Positions 1-7,688 of a DNA stretch of 64,000 bases are shown in pieces; position 1 is the stretch's first letter; each line of letters begins with the position of its first letter. Position numbers and translations under genes: made by a program. Source of the stretch: Spirosoma taeanense (GTDB taxonomy: Bacteria > Bacteroidota > Bacteroidia > Cytophagales > Spirosomataceae); assembly GCF_013127955.1 (NCBI RefSeq), contig NZ_CP053435.1, positions 1,922,001-1,986,000 of the forward strand. The letters run 5' to 3'. A model generated the notes under the pieces. That model did no database searches and was not told where the DNA came from. It saw only the letters and a program-made list of their open reading frames with translations.

Positions 1-1160
1 GTAGCCAGAATCAGGCCGCCAAGCGTATCATAATCCCCTTCGGGGATCGTCCACCCATATTTTTCGTTTAGATCGTCGATCTCATGGCGGGCGCTTAGCA
101 GCCAATTGGTATCGTCAATCTGCCGTTCGACCCAGTCTTCATTCGTGTCGTATTCGTCCTGAATTTCGCCGAAGATCTGCTCAACCATGTCTTCAACGCT
201 GACAATACCGGCCGTTCCGCCGAACTCATCGACAACCAGCGCCAGACTTTTACGCTCCGACAGAAACCGCAGCAGCAGATCCTGCGCGGGCATGGTTTCG
301 GGAACAATAATTATTGGCGTAATGATCTCTTCGACAGTTGCTGGTTTCTTAAATAGAGCCAGCGCGTGGCAATAGCCGATCACATCGTCGATGGTGTCGC
401 GGTACACAACGATCTTCGAGTGGCCGCTGTCCTGAAAGGCCTGCCGTAGCTCTTCGACGGAGTCATCCACGGCAACGGCCGCAATTTCGGTGCGCGGCAC
501 CAGGCAATCGCGCACCCGCACGTCGCGGAACTCAATGGCATTGTTAAAAATACGGGTATCAATCTCTACATCCTCCTCAGTCGTTGCTTTCTGGTTTAGC
601 TGCTGGAGATAGTGATTGAGATCGGTTAAGCCAAACACGGGCCGGATTTCGGGATTTCGTTTGCCCAGAATAAAGCGAATGAAAAAGCGCGCTGTCCCGA
701 CCAGGATTCGTACAATTGGGGCTATAGCCTGGTAAATAATCCAGAGCGGAACGGCCAGCCATTCCAGAAATCGGTCGGGATGAATCAGTGCCAGACTCTT
801 GGGCAGGTAATCGGCCAGGGGCAGAAAAACAACCGTCAGGATAAACGTTTCCAGAATAACCAGTAGCAGCGAATTGTCGTAAGCGTCCGGAATCATCGCC
901 ATCAGCAGCGGATTCAGGACCGTAACCCCCAGGACTGTGTACAGCACCAGAAAGAGCGTATTCCCCGTCAGGGTGGTTCCTACGAAAAGAATAGGGTTCT
1001 TCAGGAAACCCGACACAAGCTTTTCGCCCAGCGGTCCCTGCTTGCTGTGTAACTCAAAGTAAAGCCGGTTCACTGAGACGTACGCCATCTCGACGGCTGA
1101 GAAAAAGCCGGCCAGCACAAGAGCAAGTAAGGCACCAAAGAGGAGGGCGTACGATTCCAT
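1..1160 (-). CDS. CNNM/CBS-domain membrane protein (hemolysin C-like), 3' end outside window
   Basis: The minus-strand frame opens with ATG at 1158-1160 (MESYALLFGALLAL) and stays open to the left edge, giving about 386 residues of an unfinished protein. The N-terminal half has several hydrophobic segments with the CNNM-type opening (FFSAVEMAYVSVNR), and LPLADYLPKSLAL is the usual conserved stretch of that domain. The second half has a CBS pair, including VPRTEIAAVAV and LVVDEFGGTAGIVS, and then the start of a CorC/HlyC C-terminal domain. Family members are linked to Mg2+ or other divalent ion export, and in Bacteroidota one member (GldE) is tied to gliding. Which role applies cannot be decided here. 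A related protein is encoded at 30220-31509. A 54-bp palindrome lies 13 bases upstream. Confidence 0.88.
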   Translation of the reverse strand, partial: MESYALLFGALLALVLAGFFSAVEMAYVSVNRLYFELHSKQGPLGEKLVSGFLKNPILFVGTTLTGNTLFLVLYTVLGVTVLNPLLMAMIPDAYDNSLLLVILETFILTVVFLPLADYLPKSLALIHPDRFLEWLAVPLWIIYQAIAPIVRILVGTARFFIRFILGKRNPEIRPVFGLTDLNHYLQQLNQKATTEEDVEIDTRIFNNAIEFRDVRVRDCLVPRTEIAAVAVDDSVEELRQAFQDSGHSKIVVYRDTIDDVIGYCHALALFKKPATVEEIITPIIIVPETMPAQDLLLRFLSERKSLALVVDEFGGTAGIVSVEDMVEQIFGEIQDEYDTNEDWVERQIDDTNWLLSARHEIDDLNEKYGWTIPEGDYDTLGGLILA

Positions 1161-1172
1161 TGTTTGTGAATG

Positions 1173-1226
1173 AATACTAACAAATGAAGGATAAACAAGC
1201 TTGTTTATCCTTCATTTGTTAGTATT
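1173..1226. repeat. 54-bp perfect palindrome without loop
   Basis: Bases 1173-1199 are the exact reverse complement of 1200-1226, with the centre on AAGCTT. The right arm includes the stop codon (1219-1221) and last two codons of the small minus-strand gene. The left arm lies just before the CNNM gene. As RNA it would fold into a 27-bp stem needing only a minimal loop, so it could end the ccm transcript or protect its 3' end. As DNA it could form a cruciform. No T-run follows on the minus strand, so a classical terminator is not certain. Confidence 0.85.
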
Positions 1227-1449
1227 TCTTTTTCTTCTTACGCTCGTTGATCATCTGCTTGATGGTCGGCGAAACGGTTTTTTCGCGTTCGAGCCGTCGG
1301 TTCTTTACGTACTGGAACGTCAGCAACGATCCCAGACACAGCATCAGCAACCAGTAACTTTCACTAAAGGTTGTGCGCTGATACTCGGCAATCCAGATCA
1401 CCAGAAAGCCGGCTGCCGCTGCCAGAAGAAGAATTTCATAAAGTTTCAT
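1219..1449 (-). CDS. small two-helix membrane protein at the end of the ccm operon
   Basis: This is a 76-residue protein starting MKLYEILLLAAAAGFL, with ATG at 1447-1449. An upstream in-frame start would overlap ccmF and was not chosen. It has two hydrophobic helices (about residues 4-20 and 32-48), then a basic tail ending in a run of five lysines and a tyrosine. It begins 31 bases after the ccmF stop on the same strand, so it is probably the last gene of the cytochrome c maturation transcript. I do not recognise the family. Position and topology suggest a small accessory membrane protein, which is inference. Its stop codon lies inside the 54-bp palindrome. Confidence 0.6.
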   Translation of the reverse strand: MKLYEILLLAAAAGFLVIWIAEYQRTTFSESYWLLMLCLGSLLTFQYVKNRRLEREKTVSPTIKQMINERKKKKKY

Positions 1450-1480
1450 AACAGTATTGCTCGGTAAGAGACGGTCTGCT

Positions 1481-4147
1481 CTAAGCAACCGACTTTTCGC
1501 GCATCCTGACAAACTCCCGGTACCGCCGGAAGGTAGCGATCAGGAAGCCAAGCATAACGATCAGCGTACCAATCCACAGCACATTGATCAGGGGCTTTTC
1601 ATATGCCTTCATCACAATATAGTCGCGCTGCGTACGGTTCACAGCGAACGTAAATTTGCCCGTGCGGGGATCAATCTCGTTGAGCTGAATCCGAACACCC
1701 AGTTCATCGCTCACTTCGGCAGGGTGTGCTACCAGACGGTTTTTGATAATGAAGGCCGGGCTCAGAACGTGCTCGCCGTTTTTGTCGAGCACCCGAACGC
1801 GGGCGCGAACGGCCGCGTCGTTGGGGCCTATCTCCATGCCTGCGACTTCAGTCGTCCGAACAACATCGTCCAGAATGGCGACGTAATCATTCAGGAAAAA
1901 GGTGTCTTTAATCGCCACCGAATAGGTCTCGGTCTTTTCCCACTGGTCTTCAGCGTTCGGGTCCGGCACCGACGATACGAAGGTATACATGTCCCGGTCG
2001 GCCTTATGCCGGATGTCCGGTGAGGCTAGCAGACCCATCCGCTCGTTAGCCTGAGCGCGTGGATACAGCGTGAAGATCTTGCCGTTGGGTTCGCGATACT
2101 CTACCTCGTAATATACGTTCTCAGGATAGAGCGCCAGGGTATCGCCTTTCTTGTGGTAAACCTTACCGTTCTGCTCAATGTCGCGCTGAGCAATCCCGTG
2201 GAAGTCGCCTTCAATGACCGTAATATCTTTACGGGGAACGTAGCCCGGTACGTCGCGGACTTCGATGCGCTGGCCCCGGTAGGTCAGTTGATACGGACCC
2301 ATACGTTCCGGCTGGTTCAGCCAGAGCAGCGTGTTTTCTTTATTTTCTTTGTTATCGTTCTTGGTGAACTCTTCCTGCTTCGAGATCAGCAGCCCGCTAT
2401 TGTTCAGGGAAATCACCTTCGAGAAACCCGCTGAATACAGGATGCCGATCAGCATCAGCGCCACGCCGATATGTGCGATTGCTCCCCCTGACAGCCGGTA
2501 GTTACCCCGGATGATGCCCAGCAGGATCGAACCGTTGGTAATCAGCGCAAACACCGAAGCCACCAGCAGAGCCATGTAGATCGGGTTCTTAATGGAGCCG
2601 AACGCAATCAGGCCCGCGCTGACAAGCAGGGTCAGGATGCCAGGCGTAACAAGCGCATCCCATTTCTTATACTCGACTTTGCGCCACCACATGTACTGAC
2701 CAACGCCCGTCAGCAGCGCAATTGCGACGAAAAACCAGATCTGGAATTTGTTATAGTGCGCAATCTGGTCGGCGGGCAGGGCCAGGTTCGACACCTTGCC
2801 GAACGCTTCCAGAATCTTGTTATAAACCGGAATAGAGGTCGTGGCAATAACCTGGAACGCAGCCAGACACAGCACCGTAGCGCCGATGAACAGCCAGAAC
2901 TCTTTTGTATAGACCGACGCTTCCTGCTCGTCGCTCGGAATGGTTTTCCATTTCCGGGCCGCCAGCGCGACCGCCAGCACTACAAATGCGAGCAGATACA
3001 CCAGCAACTGCCCCGACAGCCCTAAATCGGTGAAGGAGTGAACCGACGCGTTTCCCAAAATACCGCTGCGGGTGAGAAACGTCGAATACAGAATCAGCAG
3101 GAACGTAGCGATGGTCAGGATAACCGCTGTTTTCAGGCCGGTCGAACTGCGTTTGGCAATGAGCATGGTATGCAGAGCGCCCACCATCACGAGCCAGGGA
3201 ACGTAAACCGCATTTTCGACGGGGTCCCAGTTCCAGTAGCCCCCGAAGTTAAGGGTTTCATAGGCCCAGTAACCACCCATCATGATGCCGATACCAAGAA
3301 TCATAGCGCCAAAGAGCGTCCAGGGCAAAGCCGGCCGAATCCATTCGAGGGGCTGATTCCTCCATAAGCCGGCGATGCAGTAAGCAAACGGCACCAGCGT
3401 CAGGGCAAAGCCTAAGAACAGCGTTGGTGGGTGAATGACCATCCAGTAGTTCTGGAGCAGCGGGTTCAGGCCGTTCCCATCTTTGGGCACAAAAGTCGGG
3501 TCCGCCGTAAAAATAGGGGCGTCGGGCATGGCTTCCTTTAGCAGCAGGAAGGGCGAGGACCCCAGCTTGAACGTTTCGCCGAAGACTACGCCCAGAATCA
3601 TGGACGCCAGAAACGCCTGCACCAGAGCGAACACCGTCATCAGGGGCGCTTCCCACTGTTTGCCGCTCGTTCGGATTAGCACGGCCCCCAGCGACGCATT
3701 CCAGAACAGCCAGAGCAGGAACGAACCCTCCTGACCTTCCCAGAAGCAGGAAATCATGTACTGTACCGGCAGCGCCCGCGACGAGTGACTCCAGGCGTAG
3801 TGATACTCAAAATAATGGTTGTAAACGATATAGAACAGGGTCGCAACAACCCCGGCCACAGCCGCGCCATGCAGATAGAAGGCCCAGCGCGCCAGCGTTC
3901 GCCAGTCATCCTTAGGCTCTGGTTCAGCCTGTGCCGCGGGCGCTTTACGCTTTGCGGTTTTGCCGCCAAAGCTCGCCTTGCCCGACTCACCCGCGTAGGC
4001 CAACTGCGGTTCTTCGACAGAAACGCTATTTACTGCGCTGCGCCGACCGATAGCCGACAGAAAATAAGCCACCGTTGCCACCAGTGCCGTAACAAACGAG
4101 AGAATGACAAGGAAGTGGCCGAGTTGTCCGACTGTAGTATGTATCAT
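1481..4147 (-). CDS. ccmF: cytochrome c haem lyase, CcmF/CcsA family
   Basis: This 888-residue polytopic membrane protein belongs to the haem-handling family that attaches haem to apocytochrome c outside the cytoplasmic membrane. Family landmarks are visible in order: FWEGQEGS near residue 136, MVIHPPTLFLGF near 236, and the tryptophan-rich haem-binding WWD-type motif WNWDPVEN at about 305-312. Conserved loop sequence LYSTFLTRSGILGNASVHSF follows. It is longer than E. coli CcmF (about 650 residues). The extra length is mostly a large soluble segment before the last helix, plus an N-terminal insert rich in Lys, Ala and Pro (about 50-80). It is preceded by ccmE, with a hairpin between the two genes. 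The assignment is firm, but the exact partner set is not known. Confidence 0.93.
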   Translation of the reverse strand: MIHTTVGQLGHFLVILSFVTALVATVAYFLSAIGRRSAVNSVSVEEPQLAYAGESGKASFGGKTAKRKAPAAQAEPEPKDDWRTLARWAFYLHGAAVAGVVATLFYIVYNHYFEYHYAWSHSSRALPVQYMISCFWEGQEGSFLLWLFWNASLGAVLIRTSGKQWEAPLMTVFALVQAFLASMILGVVFGETFKLGSSPFLLLKEAMPDAPIFTADPTFVPKDGNGLNPLLQNYWMVIHPPTLFLGFALTLVPFAYCIAGLWRNQPLEWIRPALPWTLFGAMILGIGIMMGGYWAYETLNFGGYWNWDPVENAVYVPWLVMVGALHTMLIAKRSSTGLKTAVILTIATFLLILYSTFLTRSGILGNASVHSFTDLGLSGQLLVYLLAFVVLAVALAARKWKTIPSDEQEASVYTKEFWLFIGATVLCLAAFQVIATTSIPVYNKILEAFGKVSNLALPADQIAHYNKFQIWFFVAIALLTGVGQYMWWRKVEYKKWDALVTPGILTLLVSAGLIAFGSIKNPIYMALLVASVFALITNGSILLGIIRGNYRLSGGAIAHIGVALMLIGILYSAGFSKVISLNNSGLLISKQEEFTKNDNKENKENTLLWLNQPERMGPYQLTYRGQRIEVRDVPGYVPRKDITVIEGDFHGIAQRDIEQNGKVYHKKGDTLALYPENVYYEVEYREPNGKIFTLYPRAQANERMGLLASPDIRHKADRDMYTFVSSVPDPNAEDQWEKTETYSVAIKDTFFLNDYVAILDDVVRTTEVAGMEIGPNDAAVRARVRVLDKNGEHVLSPAFIIKNRLVAHPAEVSDELGVRIQLNEIDPRTGKFTFAVNRTQRDYIVMKAYEKPLINVLWIGTLIVMLGFLIATFRRYREFVRMREKSVA

Positions 4148-4171
4148 TGACTAAAGAGTAAAAGAACGAGA

Positions 4172-4219
4172 GAGCGATAGAGCGAATAAGGCCTTGGCAA
4201 CCAGTTCACTCGATCGCTC
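4172..4219. repeat. stem-loop between ccmE and ccmF
   Basis: Bases 4172-4186 pair with 4205-4219 at 13 of 15 positions around an 18-base loop. It lies in the 82-base gap between the ccmE stop and the ccmF start in the transcript. It could be a partial terminator or an RNA-processing or stability element that tunes ccmF relative to the upstream genes. The function is inferred. Confidence 0.5.
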
Positions 4220-4229
4220 AATCACTCAA

Positions 4230-4667
4230 TTATAGTTTTGCTGTTGCTTCGTGTTCGGTAGTCTCCAGCTTACCATCCTGGTATTTCGACGGACACTTCA
4301 GCAGGATCTTGTTGCACTGAAAATGGTCACCCTGCATGGCACCGATCACGACAATCTGCTCCGAACGGTCAAAATCCTGAGGCTTGGGACTGTTATAAAC
4401 GACTTTCTGTTCGCGGTTTTCGTTGTCGACCAGCGTAAACTCAAAGTGGTTCGGGTCAATGGCGGGGTTATAAAGCATATCCACAATCTGGCCCTGCGCA
4501 TTTTTTTTAACCTTACCGACAACGTGAATCATTTTGTCGTCGCCGTCCTGCGCCAGCTCAGACGCTTGCTTGAACGTAACGTACGAACTGGCATCGCCCG
4601 CCGTTGCGACGATAATGCCGATGGCCAGCGCGATCACGATAATACCGAGGATGTGAGAAAGTTTCAT
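4230..4667 (-). CDS. ccmE: haem chaperone CcmE, CxxxY variant
   Basis: This 145-residue protein has one N-terminal membrane anchor (about residues 5-23) and a periplasmic OB-fold. CcmE takes haem from CcmC and hands it to CcmF. In the classical protein a histidine in an HxxxY motif binds haem covalently. Here the equivalent site reads KCPSKYQD, so cysteine 125 stands in the histidine position and tyrosine 129 is kept (CxxxY). Cysteine-type CcmE is known from variant Ccm systems in some archaea and sulfate reducers. The gene lies 7 bases after the ccmD-like gene and before ccmF. Confidence 0.93.
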   Translation of the reverse strand: MKLSHILGIIVIALAIGIIVATAGDASSYVTFKQASELAQDGDDKMIHVVGKVKKNAQGQIVDMLYNPAIDPNHFEFTLVDNENREQKVVYNSPKPQDFDRSEQIVVIGAMQGDHFQCNKILLKCPSKYQDGKLETTEHEATAKL

Positions 4668-4674
4668 GACGGGT

Positions 4675-4920
4675 TTAAAGTCGAACGGACGGAGAAACAG
4701 GTTTTTCTTTTATTTCTTTTTCCAGTTTACCAATCTGCCGGTCGAGCCGGACGAGGTACAGAATAATGCCGACGAACACAGCCGCAATAACGGCCACAAC
4801 TACCCAGATTTTACCGTCAGCGCGCAGTTGGTCGGCCATTTCGACGCCATCGGCAACGGGTTGCTGCGCCAGCAAGCAATGGCTAAGCAGGAGCAGGGGC
4901 GCTAACAGGACTTTCTTCAT
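4675..4920 (-). CDS. CcmD-family small membrane protein
   Basis: An 81-residue protein starting MKKVLLAPLLLLSHC, with ATG at 4918-4920. A longer in-frame start at 4971 would add a stretch without signal-peptide character, so I chose the ATG that gives a clean signal peptide ending near LLAQ. One transmembrane helix follows (IWVVVAVIAAVFVGIILYLV), and the short charged tail LDRQIGKLEKEIKEK may form a coil. This layout is usual for Bacteroidota CcmD-like proteins placed between ccmC and ccmE. CcmD helps release haem-loaded CcmE from CcmC in other bacteria. The role here rests on position and shape, because sequence conservation in this family is weak. Confidence 0.75.
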   Translation of the reverse strand: MKKVLLAPLLLLSHCLLAQQPVADGVEMADQLRADGKIWVVVAVIAAVFVGIILYLVRLDRQIGKLEKEIKEKPVSPSVRL

Positions 4921-4979
4921 TGAAAATGTCTGCATAGTGTAATCAGTTAACGAAAATCTCGGGTTATTCATTCCCGTAT

Positions 4980-5639
4980 TTATTCTTCCAGGGCGGCCTT
5001 TAGTCGACGCAGGCGAACGCGCAGTTCCGTAATCCAGACGCCCAGCAACGTAAAGCCGATGATGGCCGGGTAAAAAACCATCCGCATGTGGTTATCCATG
5101 TCGTATTTGCCGAATGCCGGGTTGCCGCCATTGCCCGGATGCAGCGAGTCGGTCAGCCTGGGAACAATGAAAATCAAGGGAATAAATACTGCAAAGGCAA
5201 AGATATTATAGACGGCCGAAATCCGGGCGCGTCGCTGCTCGTCGTCGAACGAACCGCGCAGGATCAGGTAAGCCAGATACATCAGCATGCCAACAGCTAC
5301 GCTGTTCAGCTTCGGGTCATTCGGCCAGGGCTCGCCCCAGGTAAAATTCGCCCATAGAGCCCCCGTTGCGCAGCCCAGCACGCCGAACAGGATAGCCGTA
5401 TTGGCAAACTCCACCGCTACTAAATCATCGTCAAACCGGCCGCTACGCAGGTAACGAATGGAATAGATAGCCGACGTCAGCAGCAAAATAATCATCCCGA
5501 ACCAGAGCGGTACGTGGAAGTAAACATTCCGGATGCTCTCGTTCAGAATGGGCTGGCGCGGCACCACGCCGAGCAGGCCCTGCAAGATGACGTAGGTGAG
5601 AATCAACACCGCGAGGGCTTTCCACCAGGTATTTTTCAT
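4980..5639 (-). CDS. ccmC: haem exporter/CcmE loading protein CcmC
   Basis: A 219-residue protein with six hydrophobic segments. It belongs to the haem-handling family that presents haem to CcmE outside the membrane. A conserved histidine lies in YFHVP (about residue 42) and another in DNHMRM near the C-terminus. The tryptophan-rich loop is present in altered form: TWGEPWPNDPKL at about 100-111 replaces the usual GTWWVWD pattern. It sits between ccmB and the ccmD-like gene, 33 bases after the ccmB stop. The identity is clear from topology, loop and context. Confidence 0.9.
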   Translation of the reverse strand: MKNTWWKALAVLILTYVILQGLLGVVPRQPILNESIRNVYFHVPLWFGMIILLLTSAIYSIRYLRSGRFDDDLVAVEFANTAILFGVLGCATGALWANFTWGEPWPNDPKLNSVAVGMLMYLAYLILRGSFDDEQRRARISAVYNIFAFAVFIPLIFIVPRLTDSLHPGNGGNPAFGKYDMDNHMRMVFYPAIIGFTLLGVWITELRVRLRRLKAALEE

Positions 5640-5672
5640 AATCAGTCAATTTGCATTAGGACACGTAATCCA

Positions 5673-6347
5673 TTAACTCCGCCATAAAAACGGAAACAGA
5701 AGCCACGACAGCGTCAGTACAATCGCGTCAATAGCCAGCACCGTGCCGATTTCGCTCCAGCTCACGCTCCGGTCAAGACCGTCCAGGGCATTCTTCGAAA
5801 TCTTCAGCAGCATCAGCAGTAACGGTAGGATAATTGGAAAACTCAGCACCGCCATCAGCGTCGCGGGGTTTTCGGCCTTGCTGGCAATGCCCGAAACCAG
5901 CGTTAGTGAAGCCGCAAAGCCAACCGCCCCCAGCACCAGCGTCAGCAGGTACAGCAGAACATCCTGCACCGGATTACCCAGCACGAAGGCGTACGTACCA
6001 AAGCCCAGCAGCGCCAGCACCAGCATCAGCGCCGTATTGTAAAAGATCTTCGACAGGATAATCTGTTGTGGACTGGCCAGCATATAGTAGTACAGCTGCC
6101 GGCCGGCCCGTTCCTGGACGAAGCTTTTGGCAATAGCGTTGATGGCCGTAAACAACAGAATAATCCAAAAGAGCGTATTCCAGACGATAGGCGTTAACTG
6201 ACCACGCCGGGCGTTAAAACTTAGGTAACAGACAAACACGGCCCCAACGATGTACAGCAGCATTCCGTTGAGGGCGTAGCGTTGCCGCCATTCCAGCAGA
6301 AACTCCTTCCGCATCAAAGCGCCCATCTGTCGTACGGATTCCGTCAT
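5673..6347 (-). CDS. ccmB: CcmB-type ABC permease of cytochrome c maturation
   Basis: A 224-residue protein from the ATG at 6345-6347 (MTESVRQMGALMRKEF). A TTG six codons upstream is possible but less likely. There are six hydrophobic segments and the CcmB-type stretches KEFLLEWRQRYALNG and LASPQQIILSKIFYN. CcmB forms, with the ATPase CcmA, the ABC unit that uses ATP to free haem-CcmE from CcmC. It is the first gene of the operon. No ccmA is found beside it: upstream lies the kinase gene on the same strand, whose stop is about 107 bases from this start. The ATPase must be encoded elsewhere or replaced. Confidence 0.9.
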   Translation of the reverse strand: MTESVRQMGALMRKEFLLEWRQRYALNGMLLYIVGAVFVCYLSFNARRGQLTPIVWNTLFWIILLFTAINAIAKSFVQERAGRQLYYYMLASPQQIILSKIFYNTALMLVLALLGFGTYAFVLGNPVQDVLLYLLTLVLGAVGFAASLTLVSGIASKAENPATLMAVLSFPIILPLLLMLLKISKNALDGLDRSVSWSEIGTVLAIDAIVLTLSWLLFPFLWRS

Positions 6348-6454
6348 CGTCTTTAAATTGCGCAAATTTACGGTGCAATGACGAAGGGAGAAAGAAATAG
6401 TTTCAGCGCCCGAATGCCGTTGATAATTTCCCTGAACAGAGGGGTTGCTGCGTA

Positions 6455-7645
6455 TCAGGCTGTCTGGCGGGCAGCATCTGCCATCAAGACAGCCGATGCA
6501 TAACGTTGCTGCGGATCCTTATGCAAAGCCGTTTCGATAAGGAGTCGAACGGAAGGGGGACAGGGGCTTTCCCAGACAGGGGGGAGGTGCCGAATAGCGT
6601 GGACCTGATTACGCCAGGTATGTCCAACAAACGGTAGCCTGGCATGATAAATAAAATAGCCCAACACACCAACCTGATACACTTCTGCCCGAAAATCGGG
6701 AGCTCCGGCAGACTGGTGAAAAATGTCGTCGGTTAGCCGCTCGGGTGGGATAAAGTCGGTTATGCCCCCAAAGGGAATTTTTTTCGTTGAGCGATCACGC
6801 CAGAGATAGGCAAGATCAAAATCAATTAGTTTAAGCTGTTTTTTCCTGTTCACCAGCAGGTTGCTATAGTGCAGATCGCCGTGCAGGACCTTTCGGGAAT
6901 GAACTCCGGCAACGGCCTCCAGGAGTTGATAGAATAGCGCTAGGCGGTGTGCTGGCGTGAGGGTAGAATGCCGGCGGAGGATGAACCGGCGCAGACTTAT
7001 ACCCGCAAAATAATCAAGCACACCAATAGATTCGTTGGCGTCAAGCTCAACTAGCCGATTTACCCAGGTACAGTCCTTAAGATGAGACAGAACTCTGAAC
7101 TCATACAGAAACAGCTTTTTCTGCGACCGAATCCGGCTGCGGGAAGCATGAGGGTGAGTGAACAGTTTCTTAAGTACATAAGGCTCATGGGCCAAATTCT
7201 CAACTAGATAAATACCAATGGGAGGGGAGGAAGACAAGACTTTAAGCACCGTATAGTCCTTAATACGGGTACCAGGGGACAGCGTAGGAAATGGATGCTC
7301 GGCTTTTTGCCGGAGCGAGTCGGCAGTGACCAAGATACCCCGCTGAATAAACGTTTCGACGGATGGCTGGATGGCCGCCCGCACGTTGGGTAAAGGGGCC
7401 GCCAGCTGATGAGCAAAAAACTGAGCTACGTCGGTAAGAGAAACTGGAATTCTAAAAACATTTAGCAGGGCTCCTAACTCAGCGTTAAGCAGTAGGATTT
7501 CACCAGAATTTTTATTTAGTAGCCCAGCCTTAAACGCCGGATCCTTTATGGCGGCTGGGTCAACAAACGAATAATCGGGTGCCAGAAAATAAGCGGTTTC
7601 CAAGAGAAAAATGTAGAGTATAAACCGACATAGGGGCAAATGCAT
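6455..7645 (-). CDS. protein kinase with N-terminal PqqD-like (RiPP recognition) domain
   Basis: A 396-residue protein. Residues about 20-106 resemble a PqqD-type RiPP recognition element: strands, then helices over LNKNSGEILLLNAELGALL and VAQFFAHQL, closing on FIQRGILV. Residues about 128-396 are a eukaryotic-like kinase fold. It has lysine 159/160 in YVLKKLF, glutamate 182 in LYEF, a catalytic loop HGDLHYSN (Asp257, Asn262), metal Asp275 in IDFD (DFG altered to DFD) and an APE-like PPER. The glycine loop is degenerate (SSSPPIG). It lies 43 bases after the precursor gene on the same strand, so its likely substrate is that Ser-rich peptide. The ATG at 7643-7645 sits inside a 48-bp palindrome; TTG at 7601-7603 is another possible start. 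Unlike class III or IV lanthipeptide enzymes, no lyase or cyclase domain is attached. Confidence 0.78.
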   Translation of the reverse strand: MHLPLCRFILYIFLLETAYFLAPDYSFVDPAAIKDPAFKAGLLNKNSGEILLLNAELGALLNVFRIPVSLTDVAQFFAHQLAAPLPNVRAAIQPSVETFIQRGILVTADSLRQKAEHPFPTLSPGTRIKDYTVLKVLSSSPPIGIYLVENLAHEPYVLKKLFTHPHASRSRIRSQKKLFLYEFRVLSHLKDCTWVNRLVELDANESIGVLDYFAGISLRRFILRRHSTLTPAHRLALFYQLLEAVAGVHSRKVLHGDLHYSNLLVNRKKQLKLIDFDLAYLWRDRSTKKIPFGGITDFIPPERLTDDIFHQSAGAPDFRAEVYQVGVLGYFIYHARLPFVGHTWRNQVHAIRHLPPVWESPCPPSVRLLIETALHKDPQQRYASAVLMADAARQTA

Positions 7646-7666
7646 TTGCCCCTATGTCGGTTTATA
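7619..7666. repeat. 48-bp perfect palindrome at the precursor/kinase junction
   Basis: Bases 7619-7642 are the exact reverse complement of 7643-7666, centred on ATGCAT. The predicted kinase start codon is the first base triplet of the right arm as read on the minus strand. It lies 22 bases after the precursor stop. In the transcript it would form a 24-bp stem that could stop most transcripts after the peptide gene and hide the kinase start, giving much peptide and little enzyme. That effect is inference. Confidence 0.85.
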
Positions 7667-7688
7667 GGTTTATAAACTGCTTCAATTA

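Noticed and set aside
1457..2023. 188-residue plus-strand frame
   Set aside because: It is a shadow of ccmF, which has clear membrane and haem-lyase motifs on the other strand.
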